Counted from the first letter of the stretch, positions 42,605 through 52,662 are shown. The stretch is DNA of 64,000 nt from Campylobacterales bacterium (GCA_027023405.1 JALVVN010000006.1:119142-183141); one strand, 5' to 3'. Numbers and translations: made by a program. The notes: generated by a model from the sequence alone, not told the origin.

Positions 42605-45409
42605 TTATACTTTACTCAATTTCACCGCACATTTTTTATAGTCGGTCTGCTTACTCATCGGACAAGTCGCATCGAGTGTAACTTTATTGATAAAGACTTT
42701 CTCATCAAACCACGGTACAAACACCAATCCTTGAGGCGGTCTATTTCTTCCGCGTGTCTCAACTCTCGCTTTAACTTTTCCTCTTCGAGACTCAACCCAA
42801 ATCAACTCACCACGCTTGAAGCCTTTTTGTTTTGCATCCTTTGGATTCATGTAACAGAGTGCTTCAGGTACCGCACGATAGAGCTCAGGCACACGCATTG
42901 TCATCGTTCCACTATGCCAGTGCTCAAGCACCCTACCGGTACAGAGCCATGTATCATAAGTACTATCAGGCATCTCCGGTGGATCCATGTATGGTCTGGC
43001 AAATATCTTCGCTTTATTTGGTAGTTTAAACTTCCCTTTCTCTTTATGAGGACCTTTGAGATCACCTTGGAGAATATTTTTCGCCAACGGTCCATAGAAC
43101 GCAAAGTCCCCACCTGGATTCGCTTTGGCTGCATACGGATCATATTTACAGTTATAGCGCCACTGTGTCTCTTTTCCATTTACAACCGGCCACTTGAGTC
43201 CTCGTACTTTATGATAGACTTCAAACGGTGCCAGATCGTGTCCATGTCCTCGACCAAATGATGCATACTCTTCCCAAAGGTATTGATGGAGCATAAATCC
43301 ATACCCTTTAAACACTTTACCATCACTGCCGACTACATTTCTACTATCGCCAAGACACTCCGAGTTGTCATACCCTTTTTGAGGGAATGCGTTAAGATCG
43401 ATCTTATATTTTTTCGCACGATCATTCGCATAGAGAATCTCATACATGGTGGTCTCAGGTTTATATCCCATTGCATATGCCGCTTTTCGGACATCAGGAA
43501 GTTGCTTACCGTTTCTAAGCGTATAAGGTCCCCATAAATCATCGACGGTAAATCGCTTAGAGAGTTCGACCCACTGCCATGTATCACTCATCGCTTGACC
43601 GACAGGCAATACTTGCTGACGCCAATGCTGTGTTCGTCTCTCAGCATTTCCGTAAGCACCCCACTTCTCATAGATCATCGCAGATGGAAGGACGAGGTCT
43701 GATACCATCGCTGAAATACCGGGATAACCGTCAGAAGTAACAATAAAGTTATCCATCTCTCTTGCCGCTTTGATCCAGTGTTTTGCATTGGCTGTATCTT
43801 GGTAAGCATTACAGACATTCACCCACGCAAATTTCACAACACCGTCCTCTATATCACGATGGATTTTTACGATATGCTGATTTCCGACCGGATTGAGTGT
43901 TCCTTCAGGAATATGCCACTTGTTCTCCGCAATCTTTCTATGTTTTGGATTTTTCACCATCAAATCTGCCGGCAATCTGTGGCAGAATGTACCTACCTCT
44001 CTTGCTGTACCACATGCACTTGGCTGACCGGTGAGTGAGAATGCACCGTTACCCGGTTTTGCTTGTTTATTAAGCATAAAGTGGACATTGTAGCTAAGTG
44101 TATTATCCCAACTTCCTCTGGTGTGCTGGTTCATACCCATCGTCCAGAATGAGACTACTTTACGATCTTTTTCTATATAGAGATCGGCTAACATTTTGAG
44201 CTTTTTCTTGAAGCTCTCTAAGCTCTCATTTGGATCACCTTTGGCGATCTTCGCTACATAATCGAGTGTATAGGGCTCAAGTGATTTTTTATAATCCTCA
44301 AAACTAATTTTCCAGTGCTTCAAGGTTCCGGGGATATTTTTCATCACATCACCCTCTTTGTAGCCGTATGGAGCGAGTGCCGGTGCCTCTTTGGCTGAAA
44401 CTTTCTTCTCCATCTCTTTGTTGATGATCTCCATCTCTTTGGCGGAGTATTTACCCTCTTTGAGAGATTTTTCACCCGCGCGTCTCATACCGTAACCGAT
44501 ATTGACAGGACCTGCTGTAAAAATAATATGTTTTTTCAAAAACTCTTGATCGATCGCCTCAGGATGATTGTAAACAATCTCTCGTGCCAGATAGTTCCAA
44601 ATGGCTAGATCGGTATTGGGCGAAAAGATGATATTAAAATCATTCAAATCACAGGTTCTATGTGTATAGGTCTGAATATTGACCACTTTGACTCTATCAG
44701 GATCAGAGAGCTTTCGATCTGTTACCCTTGACCAAAGAATCGGGTGCATCTCTGCCATGTTCGATCCCCAAGTAACGATCGTATCGGTAATCTCAATATC
44801 ATCATAGCAACCACTCGGCTCATCCATACCGAATGTTTGATAAAATCCGACCACCGCACTCGCCATACAATGCCGAGCATTAGGATCAATTGCATTGGAT
44901 CGAAATCCCGCTTTCATCATCTTTTGTGCGGCATATCCTTCCATAATGGTATATTGTCCTGACGCAAAAACGGCGACACCCTCTGGTCCCTTCTCCTTAA
45001 GCGCTTTTCTGATATGTTTCTCCATCTCATCAAAAGCGCGCTTCCAACTTACAGGCTTAAATTTACCCTTTTTGTCAAATTCACCCTTCTCATTCATACG
45101 AAGAAGTGGTACTTTGAGTCTATCCGCTCCATACATAATCTTGGCATTAAAATAACCTTTGATACAGTTGAGTCCGCGATTCACCGGTGCTGCAGGATCA
45201 CCTTTGACCGCAACGATACGCCCCCCTTTTGTCGCGAGCATAATACCGCATCCGGTACCGCAAAATCGACAGGCTGCCTTGTCCCATCTCCACCCCTGTT
45301 CAGCTTGAGTTGCCGCTGCCTGTACCTCTTCGGGAACTGCAATCCCCACGGCACTGGCGGCCGCAACAGCTGCCGAACTTTTCAAAAAGTCTCTTCTGCT
45401 AATTGACAT
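42605..45409 (-). CDS. napA: NapA, periplasmic nitrate reductase catalytic subunit
   Basis: A 934-aa bis-MGD molybdoenzyme. The start is the ATG at 45409 behind AAGGAGG, not the ATG eight codons earlier, giving the Tat signal [20 protein letters not shown]. The [4Fe-4S] motif [17 protein letters not shown] and the Mo-ligating Cys in [17 protein letters not shown] are present. It reduces nitrate to nitrite in the periplasm. It is the first gene of the operon A-G-H-B-F-x-L-D and lies behind a CRP/FNR-type promoter. Length agrees with epsilonproteobacterial NapA, which is longer than the enteric form. Confidence 0.96.
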   Translation of the reverse strand: MSISRRDFLKSSAAVAAASAVGIAVPEEVQAAATQAEQGWRWDKAACRFCGTGCGIMLATKGGRIVAVKGDPAAPVNRGLNCIKGYFNAKIMYGADRLKVPLLRMNEKGEFDKKGKFKPVSWKRAFDEMEKHIRKALKEKGPEGVAVFASGQYTIMEGYAAQKMMKAGFRSNAIDPNARHCMASAVVGFYQTFGMDEPSGCYDDIEITDTIVTWGSNMAEMHPILWSRVTDRKLSDPDRVKVVNIQTYTHRTCDLNDFNIIFSPNTDLAIWNYLAREIVYNHPEAIDQEFLKKHIIFTAGPVNIGYGMRRAGEKSLKEGKYSAKEMEIINKEMEKKVSAKEAPALAPYGYKEGDVMKNIPGTLKHWKISFEDYKKSLEPYTLDYVAKIAKGDPNESLESFKKKLKMLADLYIEKDRKVVSFWTMGMNQHTRGSWDNTLSYNVHFMLNKQAKPGNGAFSLTGQPSACGTAREVGTFCHRLPADLMVKNPKHRKIAENKWHIPEGTLNPVGNQHIVKIHRDIEDGVVKFAWVNVCNAYQDTANAKHWIKAAREMDNFIVTSDGYPGISAMVSDLVLPSAMIYEKWGAYGNAERRTQHWRQQVLPVGQAMSDTWQWVELSKRFTVDDLWGPYTLRNGKQLPDVRKAAYAMGYKPETTMYEILYANDRAKKYKIDLNAFPQKGYDNSECLGDSRNVVGSDGKVFKGYGFMLHQYLWEEYASFGRGHGHDLAPFEVYHKVRGLKWPVVNGKETQWRYNCKYDPYAAKANPGGDFAFYGPLAKNILQGDLKGPHKEKGKFKLPNKAKIFARPYMDPPEMPDSTYDTWLCTGRVLEHWHSGTMTMRVPELYRAVPEALCYMNPKDAKQKGFKRGELIWVESRRGKVKARVETRGRNRPPQGLVFVPWFDEKVFINKVTLDATCPMSKQTDYKKCAVKLSKV

Positions 45410-45441
45410 ATAGCCTCCTTCTATTTTTGACATAACACCCC

Positions 45442-45483
45442 ATTATAGTATGATTTGTGATGCAAAAGATTGATTTATATCAA
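45442..45483 (-). promoter_or_regulatory. nap operon promoter with a CRP/FNR-family box
   Basis: TTGATTTATATCAA at 45470-45483 is a perfect TTGAT-N4-ATCAA dyad. On the - strand TATAAT lies at 45442-45447. The distance between the two centres is about 32 nt, the class II activator geometry (box near -41.5). The napA ATG is 33 nt after the -10. The same box type precedes the gNOR-like operon. Confidence 0.75.
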
Positions 45484-45484
45484 G

Positions 45485-45644
45485 CCCAAATCTCGAAATA
45501 GAATTCTTTGAATTTGTATTATGCTCGTATTCGTGGGGTTTGCATCAAATTTGAGTCGCACCCGTAGGTTCGGCGATAATTTTATGTAAAGCCCGAGGAT
45601 GCGATGATGATGCAAAGTCATGAATTTCTATTTCGAGATTTGGG
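45485..45644. repeat. 160-bp element with long terminal inverted repeats
   Basis: Left arm 45485-45506 (CCCAAATCTCGAAATAG...) and right arm 45622-45644 are reverse complements over about 22 nt with one extra T. Inside, TTTGCATCA (45539-45547) and TGATGCAAA (45608-45616) are a second, nested perfect inverted repeat. No ORF is visible. It looks like a MITE-like insertion or a structured RNA or cruciform between nap and the divergent MoxR gene, starting 1 nt from the FNR-type box. No clear target-site duplication was found. Confidence 0.7.
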
Positions 45645-45694
45645 TTAAGAGCTAATAAGACACTCTTACTCCGATTTATGCTACAATAGCACCT

Positions 45695-46693
45695 ATGAAA
45701 GCAAATGAGATCACGCAAACACTCAAAACACTCTTCGCACAAAAGTTGCCACTCTTTTTGTGGGGAAGTCCCGGCATCGGAAAATCCTCTATTGTCAAAC
45801 AAGTTGCTGATGATCTTGGGGTCGATTTTATCGATCTGCGACTCACACTCCTCGATCCGACCGATCTCAAAGGCATCCCCTTTTTTGACAAGGATCAACA
45901 CCAAGCAGTCTGGGCACCTCCGAGCTTTCTCCCGCGCGATCCTGACTCTAGCGGTATTCTCTTTTTGGATGAGATCAACGCCGCACCTCCCTCCGTGCAA
46001 GCCTCCGCCTACCAACTCGTTCTTGATCGTCAAGTGGGTGAATATCGTCTCCCTGACAGCTGGAGTATCGTTGCAGCGGGAAATAATGAAAGCGATCGTG
46101 GGGTCGTCTATCGCATGCCCTCACCCCTAGCCAACCGTTTTGTGCATCTGGAGATGGAGGTCGATTTTGACGCATGGAAAGCGTGGGCTTATCGAACCGA
46201 CATCGATCCGAGAATTATAGGATTTTTGGGCTATAAACCCGATCTACTCTTTCAATTTGATCCCAATGAAGCACAAAAAGCATTTGCCACACCGAGAAGT
46301 TGGGAGTATGTCGATAAGATCCTTCGTACTTCACCCGATCCGCATACCCTTTTTGAGACGATTTCAGGCGCTGTGAGCCCACAAGTCGCGACCGAATTTC
46401 TCTCCTTTCTCAAGGTACTCGATCAGCTCCCACCCATTGAGAAAATCTTAAATGGAGAGCTTAAAGAGGTTCCTCACGATAGCCAAATCCTCTTTGCACT
46501 TATCAGTTCACTCGCAAGCCGACTCAAACAAACTCTCGATACGGATGAGATCAACCATACCCTGCGTTTCTCCTACACCCTGCCGAGTGAATTTGCCGTG
46601 ATGCTTCTCAAGGAGCTTCAACAAAACGGCGTACCCGTCGAGAAGTCTCAAGAGTGGGATCGATGGGTCGAAAAGTTTAGCTATCTGCTATGA
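45695..46693 (+). CDS. MoxR-family AAA+ ATPase
   Basis: A 332-aa AAA+ protein. Walker A GSPGIGKSSI, Walker B ILFLDEINAA, a sensor motif SIVAAGNNESDRG and the arginine-rich PSPLANRFVHLEM are visible. MoxR ATPases act with von Willebrand A partners in protein or metal-centre assembly. The next gene encodes such a partner and overlaps the stop by 4 nt (ATGA), supporting a chaperone pair. The substrate cannot be read from sequence. It is divergent from nap. Confidence 0.88.
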   Translation: MKANEITQTLKTLFAQKLPLFLWGSPGIGKSSIVKQVADDLGVDFIDLRLTLLDPTDLKGIPFFDKDQHQAVWAPPSFLPRDPDSSGILFLDEINAAPPSVQASAYQLVLDRQVGEYRLPDSWSIVAAGNNESDRGVVYRMPSPLANRFVHLEMEVDFDAWKAWAYRTDIDPRIIGFLGYKPDLLFQFDPNEAQKAFATPRSWEYVDKILRTSPDPHTLFETISGAVSPQVATEFLSFLKVLDQLPPIEKILNGELKEVPHDSQILFALISSLASRLKQTLDTDEINHTLRFSYTLPSEFAVMLLKELQQNGVPVEKSQEWDRWVEKFSYLL

Positions 46694-47799
46694 GAGAGAG
46701 TGAACGCAAACGGCTTGAGCGCGCCAAAGCATCGCTAATGCTTACGCACCCCTTTTTCGGCGCATTGGCGACGACACTTCAACTGCAAACCGATGATGAT
46801 ATCCCCTCTTTCACAACCCAAGAAAACCGCCTACGACTCAACAGTGATTATCTTGCCGATCGAAACGATGAAGAGCTGATCTTTATCCTCGCAAACGCCG
46901 CTCTACACCAAGCCGAGCACTACCAAAAACGACGCGCCAATCGGCGTGAGTGGCTCTGGTACCTTGCCACCGACTACACTATCAACGCGATCTTGCTCCA
47001 AAACAACCTCACACCCCCTCCCGATATCAACTATGAAAAAGCATTTGAGGGAGCCTATGCCGAAGAGATCTACCAAACTCTCAAACAGCGCATCCAAAAC
47101 CAAGAGGAGCGTGACGAGGATCAGGAGGAGGATCAGCGAGATGAACCGCAAGAGAACAGATCGCATCCCCTCAAGCAGGATCAAGGTAAGATCACTGAAA
47201 AGATCGATCCAGAGTGGATCGATACCCTCTTGATGCGTTACCAAGATCGCCTTCCCCAATCGCTAGATCATCTTCTCAAGCTCCCCTCCAAAAGTCGCAT
47301 CGATTGGAAAGCCAAACTCTTTGCCTACATCAACGCCCACGCCATAAACGACTACCGTATGTTTCCCCCTAACAAAAAATTTCTTTATCAAGGAATCGCA
47401 CTTCCTAGTCTCTACGGACAAAAACTTGAAATCGCCGTTGCTATCGACACTTCCGCATCTATTTCACCAACACTATTAGAGGCATTTTTAAATGAACTCT
47501 ATACAATTATGCAAGCCTTCAATCACTATGAAATCCTCCTCATTGAGTGCGATGATAAGATCCGAAATATCCAACGACTCCACCCCTCCGATCCACTCAA
47601 AAGCCAGTTTCACACAGGGGGAGGTACCGATTTTCGTCCTGTCTTTGACTACCTTGCCAAAGAGGGATCGGATCTCAAATTTCTCATCTACTTCAGCGAC
47701 GGCGAAGGCATCTTCCCAGACTACTTGCCACCAATTGAAACACTCTGGATTCTTCCAACCGAAAAACAACCTCCTTTTGGGGAAAGTATCACACTCTAA
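46690..47799 (+). CDS. VWA-like protein with a degenerate N-terminal metallopeptidase-like domain (DUF2201 type)
   Basis: A 369-aa protein. The N-terminal region (LIFILANAALHQAEHYQKR) matches the zincin-like domain of DUF2201 proteins, but the expected HExxH reads HQAEH, with Gln in place of the catalytic Glu. An acidic, Gln/Glu/Arg/Asp-rich stretch (about 135-165) follows. The C-terminal VWA-like fold carries the MIDAS motif DTSASIS and GGGTDFRP. It is coupled to the MoxR gene, so probably its partner. Confidence 0.8.
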   Translation: MRESERKRLERAKASLMLTHPFFGALATTLQLQTDDDIPSFTTQENRLRLNSDYLADRNDEELIFILANAALHQAEHYQKRRANRREWLWYLATDYTINAILLQNNLTPPPDINYEKAFEGAYAEEIYQTLKQRIQNQEERDEDQEEDQRDEPQENRSHPLKQDQGKITEKIDPEWIDTLLMRYQDRLPQSLDHLLKLPSKSRIDWKAKLFAYINAHAINDYRMFPPNKKFLYQGIALPSLYGQKLEIAVAIDTSASISPTLLEAFLNELYTIMQAFNHYEILLIECDDKIRNIQRLHPSDPLKSQFHTGGGTDFRPVFDYLAKEGSDLKFLIYFSDGEGIFPDYLPPIETLWILPTEKQPPFGESITL

Positions 47800-47864
47800 C
47801 GCATCTACGCCGATATTTGTAAAACAACATATCTACAAATCCAACAAAAGGATACGCCCACACG

Positions 47865-49742
47865 ATGCAGAGCTCACCGCTAACCAATCAAATCTCCAAA
47901 GATCTGAAAAAACTTCTGATGATCTCCGTATTGGGTATTTTTATCGTCGCAGGTATGGGGTATCTTTTTGATGCACTGATCGGTAAACTAGAAAAACGCA
48001 CTAAAAATACACAACTAAAACTAGATATTCTAAAGCAGATTGAATCTCAAACATTAGCAGCCAAGTATGATTTTATCAAAGCACTGTCACTACTTGATCA
48101 AAAACATTATACCGAATATAAAAATGCATCTCTACAAAAAATTCATAGCTCAAAAAAGTATCTCAATACTCTCAAAAATGGGGGAGTTGTTACATTAGAA
48201 CATAACCACCAAAAACGAAATTATAAAATATTAGACGATAGCAACATACAATATCATCTACTAGATAACCGACTCTATGACGCGATTAATAAATATTTTC
48301 CCATATTTGACCAAGAGCTTCAGGAGAGCATCAAAAGTCAAGATCCCAACACAATTATTGCCGCTCAACAACTCATCTCACTTCAATCAGAAGAGGTAGT
48401 TAAACTTTTCAATGAACGCCTTGAAATTTTACATAAAATATCTGATGATGCAAATCAAGCACTCCAAAAAATTGAAAAAGATATCCTCAAACAGAAACAA
48501 TTCTATTTCTACGCACAACTCTTCACGATCGCATTAATAATTTTAACCTTGATCCTCGCAAGTCAACCTATTATGCGTCATATTCTTCAAGCCAACATAC
48601 AACTACATGAGGCGAGTAAAGCTAAAAGTGAATTTTTGGCCAATATGTCACATGAGATTCGTACGCCGCTTAATGCTATTTTAGGATTTATCGATCTACT
48701 GCGCGAAAAAGAGCATGACAAGAATAAACTCAACTATCTCCAAACCATCCACAGCTCCAGTCAAACACTTCTAGGAATCATCAACGATATTTTGGATTTT
48801 TCCAAGATTGAGAGTGGAAATCTTGCCATTGACAAAGTAGATTTCAATGTCGATAGTGAATTTCGATCACTGCTTAAACTCTTTCAGGCTAGAGCAAAAG
48901 AGAAAAATATCAAACTGACACTCCATATGCACCCACATATTCCCGCTGCACTTCACTCCGATCCGCTCCGCATCAAACAGATCATCGCCAATCTCCTCTC
49001 CAATGCAATTAAATTTACCCCTCAAAACGGTAGTGTCGATCTCTATATCGGTTATAAAAACCAATATCTCCAAGTTGCCGTCAAAGATAGCGGTATCGGT
49101 ATTCCCAAGGATAAACAAAACAGTATTTTTGATGCCTTTAAACAAGCGGAAAATTCGACAACAAGAAAATTTGGCGGTACTGGGCTGGGGCTCTCAATCT
49201 CTGCGAAACTTGTCTCGATGCTCGGCGGAGAACTGAAAGTCAAAAGTGTTGTGGGACGAGGAAGTATCTTCTACTTTGACATCTACGCCGAAGCAGGGAC
49301 ATATCAACACGCACACACACGCTCCTCCACATCCACACAACTCAAAGATAAAAAGATTCTTCTTGTTGAAGATAATAAAGCCAATCAAATGTTCATGAGT
49401 ATCGTACTCAAAAAATTACAAATTAGCTTTGATATCGCCAATGACGGCTTCGAAGCGATTACCGCTTTTAATAAAAACCGATACGATCTCATCCTCATGG
49501 ATGAAAATATGCCCAATCTCAACGGTATTGAAGCTACAAAACGCATCTTGCAGATTGAGAGAGAACAACTCAAACCGCACACACCGATCGTTGCACTCAC
49601 AGCCAATGCTCTAAAAGGGGATCGGGAACGATTTTTAGCCGCGGGTATGGATGACTATCTCACCAAACCGGTCGATCAAACCACTTTGGCAGAAACTATT
49701 GAAAAACTTACCAATCAAACAGAGGAGGAAACAGTATGTTAA
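47865..49742 (+). CDS. Hybrid sensor histidine kinase
   Basis: A 625-aa membrane kinase. TM helices near residues 19-42 and 220-243 enclose a helical extracytoplasmic sensor of about 175 residues rich in Lys and Gln. The HisKA H-box FLANMSHEIRTPLNAILG has His263. The HATPase has N, G1 (VKDSGIGIPKDKQ) and G2 (GGTGLGLSIS) boxes. A C-terminal receiver has the phospho-acceptor Asp546 in LILMDENMPN and the Lys in YLTKPVD. The next gene, overlapping by 7 nt, encodes an HPt protein, so a His-Asp-His relay is likely. No output regulator is adjacent. Stimulus unknown. Confidence 0.92.
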   Translation: MQSSPLTNQISKDLKKLLMISVLGIFIVAGMGYLFDALIGKLEKRTKNTQLKLDILKQIESQTLAAKYDFIKALSLLDQKHYTEYKNASLQKIHSSKKYLNTLKNGGVVTLEHNHQKRNYKILDDSNIQYHLLDNRLYDAINKYFPIFDQELQESIKSQDPNTIIAAQQLISLQSEEVVKLFNERLEILHKISDDANQALQKIEKDILKQKQFYFYAQLFTIALIILTLILASQPIMRHILQANIQLHEASKAKSEFLANMSHEIRTPLNAILGFIDLLREKEHDKNKLNYLQTIHSSSQTLLGIINDILDFSKIESGNLAIDKVDFNVDSEFRSLLKLFQARAKEKNIKLTLHMHPHIPAALHSDPLRIKQIIANLLSNAIKFTPQNGSVDLYIGYKNQYLQVAVKDSGIGIPKDKQNSIFDAFKQAENSTTRKFGGTGLGLSISAKLVSMLGGELKVKSVVGRGSIFYFDIYAEAGTYQHAHTRSSTSTQLKDKKILLVEDNKANQMFMSIVLKKLQISFDIANDGFEAITAFNKNRYDLILMDENMPNLNGIEATKRILQIEREQLKPHTPIVALTANALKGDRERFLAAGMDDYLTKPVDQTTLAETIEKLTNQTEEETVC

Positions 49743-50056
49743 ATGTAGAAGCGTTAGCTCAAGAGATGGGATTTGAAGTGGAAGATGTCATGATGCTTGT
49801 CACCATGTTTGTAGAGAGTGCACAAACCTCACTGGAGGCGATCTTTGAAGCGATCCCTGCGGGTGATCTTGATACACTTGCACAAGAAGCACACTCCATC
49901 AAAGGGAGCGCCGCAAATCTGCAACTAGAGGCGATCTCCAAACTCGCCTTGATCATCGAGAGTGCCGCAAAAAACAATCTCGAATGCGATTATCAAAAAG
50001 TCGCCACGGCTCTAAAGACAAAGATCGACGCACTCAACGAACCGGCGATCTCTTAA
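49736..50056 (+). CDS. HPt phosphotransfer protein
   Basis: A 106-aa four-helix HPt domain with the phospho-accepting His53 in AQEAHSIKGSAANL. It would take phosphate from the receiver of the hybrid kinase encoded just upstream (overlap 7 nt) and pass it to a response regulator elsewhere. The two convergent genes end within 4 nt of each other here. Confidence 0.88.
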   Translation: MLNVEALAQEMGFEVEDVMMLVTMFVESAQTSLEAIFEAIPAGDLDTLAQEAHSIKGSAANLQLEAISKLALIIESAAKNNLECDYQKVATALKTKIDALNEPAIS

Positions 50057-50478
50057 GGCTTCAAAGCCGATTGGAGTAGTTCGGGATAGTGTTTCTCAAG
50101 CTCTTTTTGGGCGATGTAGTTGCTATACCCGATGAGCTTGGGCATCTTTAGAAGTATTCTCTGCCCTGTTTTGGTTGCAAAAAACTTCTCAAAGGCATTA
50201 ATCTCATCATAGCTCAATGTTTTAGCATAGACGCGCGCGAGTCTCGGTTTGAGTTTCGAAAATGAGAGATATTTAAGCGCAAATGATCGCGCAAGTTTGG
50301 GATTGGTACTCAGAAGAGGATTTTGCGCGATCTGTTCATTGACACTTTGGGCGATCAGACGATCCACATAACCGTTTTTATTCATCGTATCCAACATGTG
50401 ACGACAGCGTTCAAATTTGCTAGGAGATTTGGCAAATAGTGAGATTGCTATCAAGAAAAATAGCGTGTAGCGTATCAT
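50053..50478 (-). CDS. Secreted DUF2059-type hypothetical protein
   Basis: A 141-aa protein with a signal peptide (MIRYTLFFLIAISLFAKS) and a helical domain in which EINAFEKFFATKTGQRIL resembles the DUF2059 core. Probably periplasmic. Function unknown in the family. It is transcribed away from the OmpA-family gene. Confidence 0.65.
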   Translation of the reverse strand: MIRYTLFFLIAISLFAKSPSKFERCRHMLDTMNKNGYVDRLIAQSVNEQIAQNPLLSTNPKLARSFALKYLSFSKLKPRLARVYAKTLSYDEINAFEKFFATKTGQRILLKMPKLIGYSNYIAQKELEKHYPELLQSALKP

Positions 50479-50572
50479 AAGAGTGCTCCTTATAGTTTAA
50501 ATTCATTTTAACAATTTATCCTTTATTTGTAAAATGTTAAACTATCGGTAGATTAATCTCAAGGAGTTTGTC

Positions 50573-51763
50573 ATGGTCAAACGGCTTCTTCCACTTGCGC
50601 TCTTTGCATTTTCACTACATGCCCAAGAGAGTTTTATCGCGCTCAAATATGGTCTTACCTCCCTCAATAATGACGGTGTAGATTTTAATAATAACTCCTT
50701 TGAAGCCGATCTTACTGTTAACGGTAACTATAACATCCTTCCCCGCCTGGGACTTGCCTATGTCAGTATTGATGAGAAAGGGGAGAGCGTCTCATCCCTT
50801 CTTCAACTCACCGCCGAAGGGCTCTATGATGTGGAGATTGAATCACCGCTTACCCCTTATCTATTTGGTGGAGGTGGTTATGAGCATGTCTCCAATGCAC
50901 GGAAAGATTTTGACAGCCAATTTTTCATCGATGCGGGTGCCGGTGTGCGCTATCCGCTCAATGACCAGCTCAAACTCGTCAGTGAACTCAAAACACTCTA
51001 TATGCTTGGTGGAAACAATCAAGACAGTGAACTGGTTTGGTATATCGGTCTGGGTATGCCGATTGGAAGCAGTGAGGTAGCGTATCGCGATAGTGACGGT
51101 GACGGTGTACTTGATAGTGCTGATGCTTGCCCGAATACTCCTTATAATACAAGTGTCGATAGTCGAGGTTGCCCCATCAAAGCCTATGAGATCACCGCTG
51201 ATAGCGACCATGACGCTGTGCCGGACAATCTTGACAGTTGCCCCCATACACCCGTAGATACACCGGTCGATATCAACGGTTGTCCTATCGCCCCCCAACA
51301 CACTGCTCACAACGAAGCAAAAATCAAGAAAACAGTTGTCAAAGATAGTGATGGTGACGGAATCGAAGATCGTCTTGACAAATGCCCAAACACTCCCAAA
51401 GGCTTTAGCGTCACCAGTAGCGGATGTCCCGTCAAAAAGAGACTTGAAGTCCATTTCGACGCAGATTCAGCAGTTGTGACTTTTGCCTCGCGCCCCAAAA
51501 TCAGAGCCTTTGCCGACTATATCAAACACTACCCCAACGCCTATATCACTGTCGTCGGCTATACCGATACATCAGGTAGTCGTGAAAAAAACCGCATTCT
51601 CTCCCAAAAACGCGCTCAAAATGTAAGGCGACTTTTGATAGAGTTTGGGCTCAAACCTTCACATATCGATGCGATCGGCAAGGGTGAACTCAATCCTATT
51701 GCCCCTAACGATACCCCTGAAGGAAGAGAAAAAAATAGAAGAATCGAGGTCATCATACACTAA
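50573..51763 (+). CDS. OmpA-family outer-membrane protein with thrombospondin type-3 repeats
   Basis: A 396-aa protein: signal peptide (residues 1-17), an N-terminal beta-barrel domain of about 150 residues, then Ca2+-binding TSP3-type repeats (DSDGDGVLDSADACPNTP; DSDHDAVPDNLDSCP; DSDGDGIEDRLDKCPNTP) and a C-terminal OmpA peptidoglycan-binding domain (VVGYTDTSGSREKNRILSQ; EGREKNRRIEV). It links the outer membrane to the cell wall. The stop overlaps the next ATG (TAATG). Confidence 0.93.
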   Translation: MVKRLLPLALFAFSLHAQESFIALKYGLTSLNNDGVDFNNNSFEADLTVNGNYNILPRLGLAYVSIDEKGESVSSLLQLTAEGLYDVEIESPLTPYLFGGGGYEHVSNARKDFDSQFFIDAGAGVRYPLNDQLKLVSELKTLYMLGGNNQDSELVWYIGLGMPIGSSEVAYRDSDGDGVLDSADACPNTPYNTSVDSRGCPIKAYEITADSDHDAVPDNLDSCPHTPVDTPVDINGCPIAPQHTAHNEAKIKKTVVKDSDGDGIEDRLDKCPNTPKGFSVTSSGCPVKKRLEVHFDADSAVVTFASRPKIRAFADYIKHYPNAYITVVGYTDTSGSREKNRILSQKRAQNVRRLLIEFGLKPSHIDAIGKGELNPIAPNDTPEGREKNRRIEVIIH

Positions 51764-52185
51764 TGCAAGCCAAATCACTCAGCCCCAATCTACTCGTCGA
51801 AGATGTCAGCCAAAGCGTCGCTTTTTATACCCAGAAGCTCAACTTTAACTATATAATGGGAGTCGATACCGATAAACAACTCTATCTACAACATGATCCC
51901 AAACAACCCCTTGCTTTTGCAATCGTGGGAAACGGTGCCGTTCAAATCATGTTTCAACAACTCCAAAGCGCTTCCGAAGATCTCAATCTCTCGTTGATGC
52001 GAGATAGTAAGATCGACAATCAAATGCTCTACATCGAGATTGACGGCTTTGATGCTTTTTATGATGCTATCAAAGATCAGGTCGAGATCGTAAACGAACC
52101 GCGACACACTTTTTATGGAATGAAAGAGTTTTATATCAGAGACAATGACCAAAATATCGTGGGATTTGCGGAAAAGCTTGTTTAA
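51763..52185 (+). CDS. Glyoxalase/bleomycin-resistance superfamily protein (VOC fold)
   Basis: A 140-aa protein with the paired beta-alpha-beta-beta-beta units of the VOC fold (LSPNLLVEDVSQSVAFYTQKL; EFYIRDNDQNIVGFAEKL). Metal-site residues are plausible but not certain, so enzyme and binding-protein roles are both open. It starts within the stop of the OmpA-family gene. Confidence 0.82.
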   Translation: MQAKSLSPNLLVEDVSQSVAFYTQKLNFNYIMGVDTDKQLYLQHDPKQPLAFAIVGNGAVQIMFQQLQSASEDLNLSLMRDSKIDNQMLYIEIDGFDAFYDAIKDQVEIVNEPRHTFYGMKEFYIRDNDQNIVGFAEKLV

Positions 52186-52230
52186 TCATAACTTAAAGCT
52201 TATCATTAACAAATAGTAAGGAATTTTGGG

Positions 52231-52236
52231 TATAAT
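52231..52236 (+). promoter_or_regulatory. -10 element of trxA
   Basis: TATAAT preceded by TTTTGGG, 70 nt before the trxA ATG. No -35 consensus, T-rich upstream, typical of Campylobacterota sigma70 promoters. Confidence 0.6.
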
Positions 52237-52305
52237 ACTTAGTTCATTTAGAAATTAGATGAATTGATAAATGTAAATAATGAAAAAATATTAGGAGAAA
52301 ATCAA

Positions 52306-52623
52306 ATGGGAAAGTATGTAGAACTCACTAGTAGTAATTTTAACGACACGATTGCAAAAGGCGTAACACTTGTAGATTTTTGGGCACCATGGTGTGGACC
52401 TTGTCGAATGATCGCCCCTATTATCGAAGAGTTGGCGGAGGATTTTGACGGGAAAGCGACGATCGCAAAAGTCAATACTGATGAAGAGCAAGATATCGCT
52501 ATCCAATACGGTATCCGCTCTATCCCTACGCTCCTCTTCTTCAAAGATGGAGAGTTGGTCGATCAGATGATTGGTGCAGCGGGTAAAGAGGTACTCGCTG
52601 ACAAGCTTGACTCTCTACTTTAA
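52306..52623 (+). CDS. trxA: Thioredoxin
   Basis: A 105-aa thioredoxin with the active site WCGPC (Cys30, Cys33) after VDFWAP and the cis-Pro segment SIPTLLFFKDG. The ATG at 52306 behind TTAGGAG is used; an upstream in-frame ATG at 52264 lacks a ribosome-binding site. It reduces protein disulfides using electrons from TrxB, encoded two genes downstream. Confidence 0.96.
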   Translation: MGKYVELTSSNFNDTIAKGVTLVDFWAPWCGPCRMIAPIIEELAEDFDGKATIAKVNTDEEQDIAIQYGIRSIPTLLFFKDGELVDQMIGAAGKEVLADKLDSLL

Positions 52624-52662
52624 AGAGCACTATCCGGCGGGCTTCTCGCCCGCGTAAATCCC

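Noticed and set aside
45485-45644. Riboswitch in the nap leader
   Set aside because: The element lies upstream of the predicted nap -10 and the FNR-type box, so it would not be in the nap transcript.
50861-51454. 197-aa ORF on the - strand
   Set aside because: Antisense to the repeat region of the OmpA-family gene, where Asp/Gly-rich repeats leave the other strand open.
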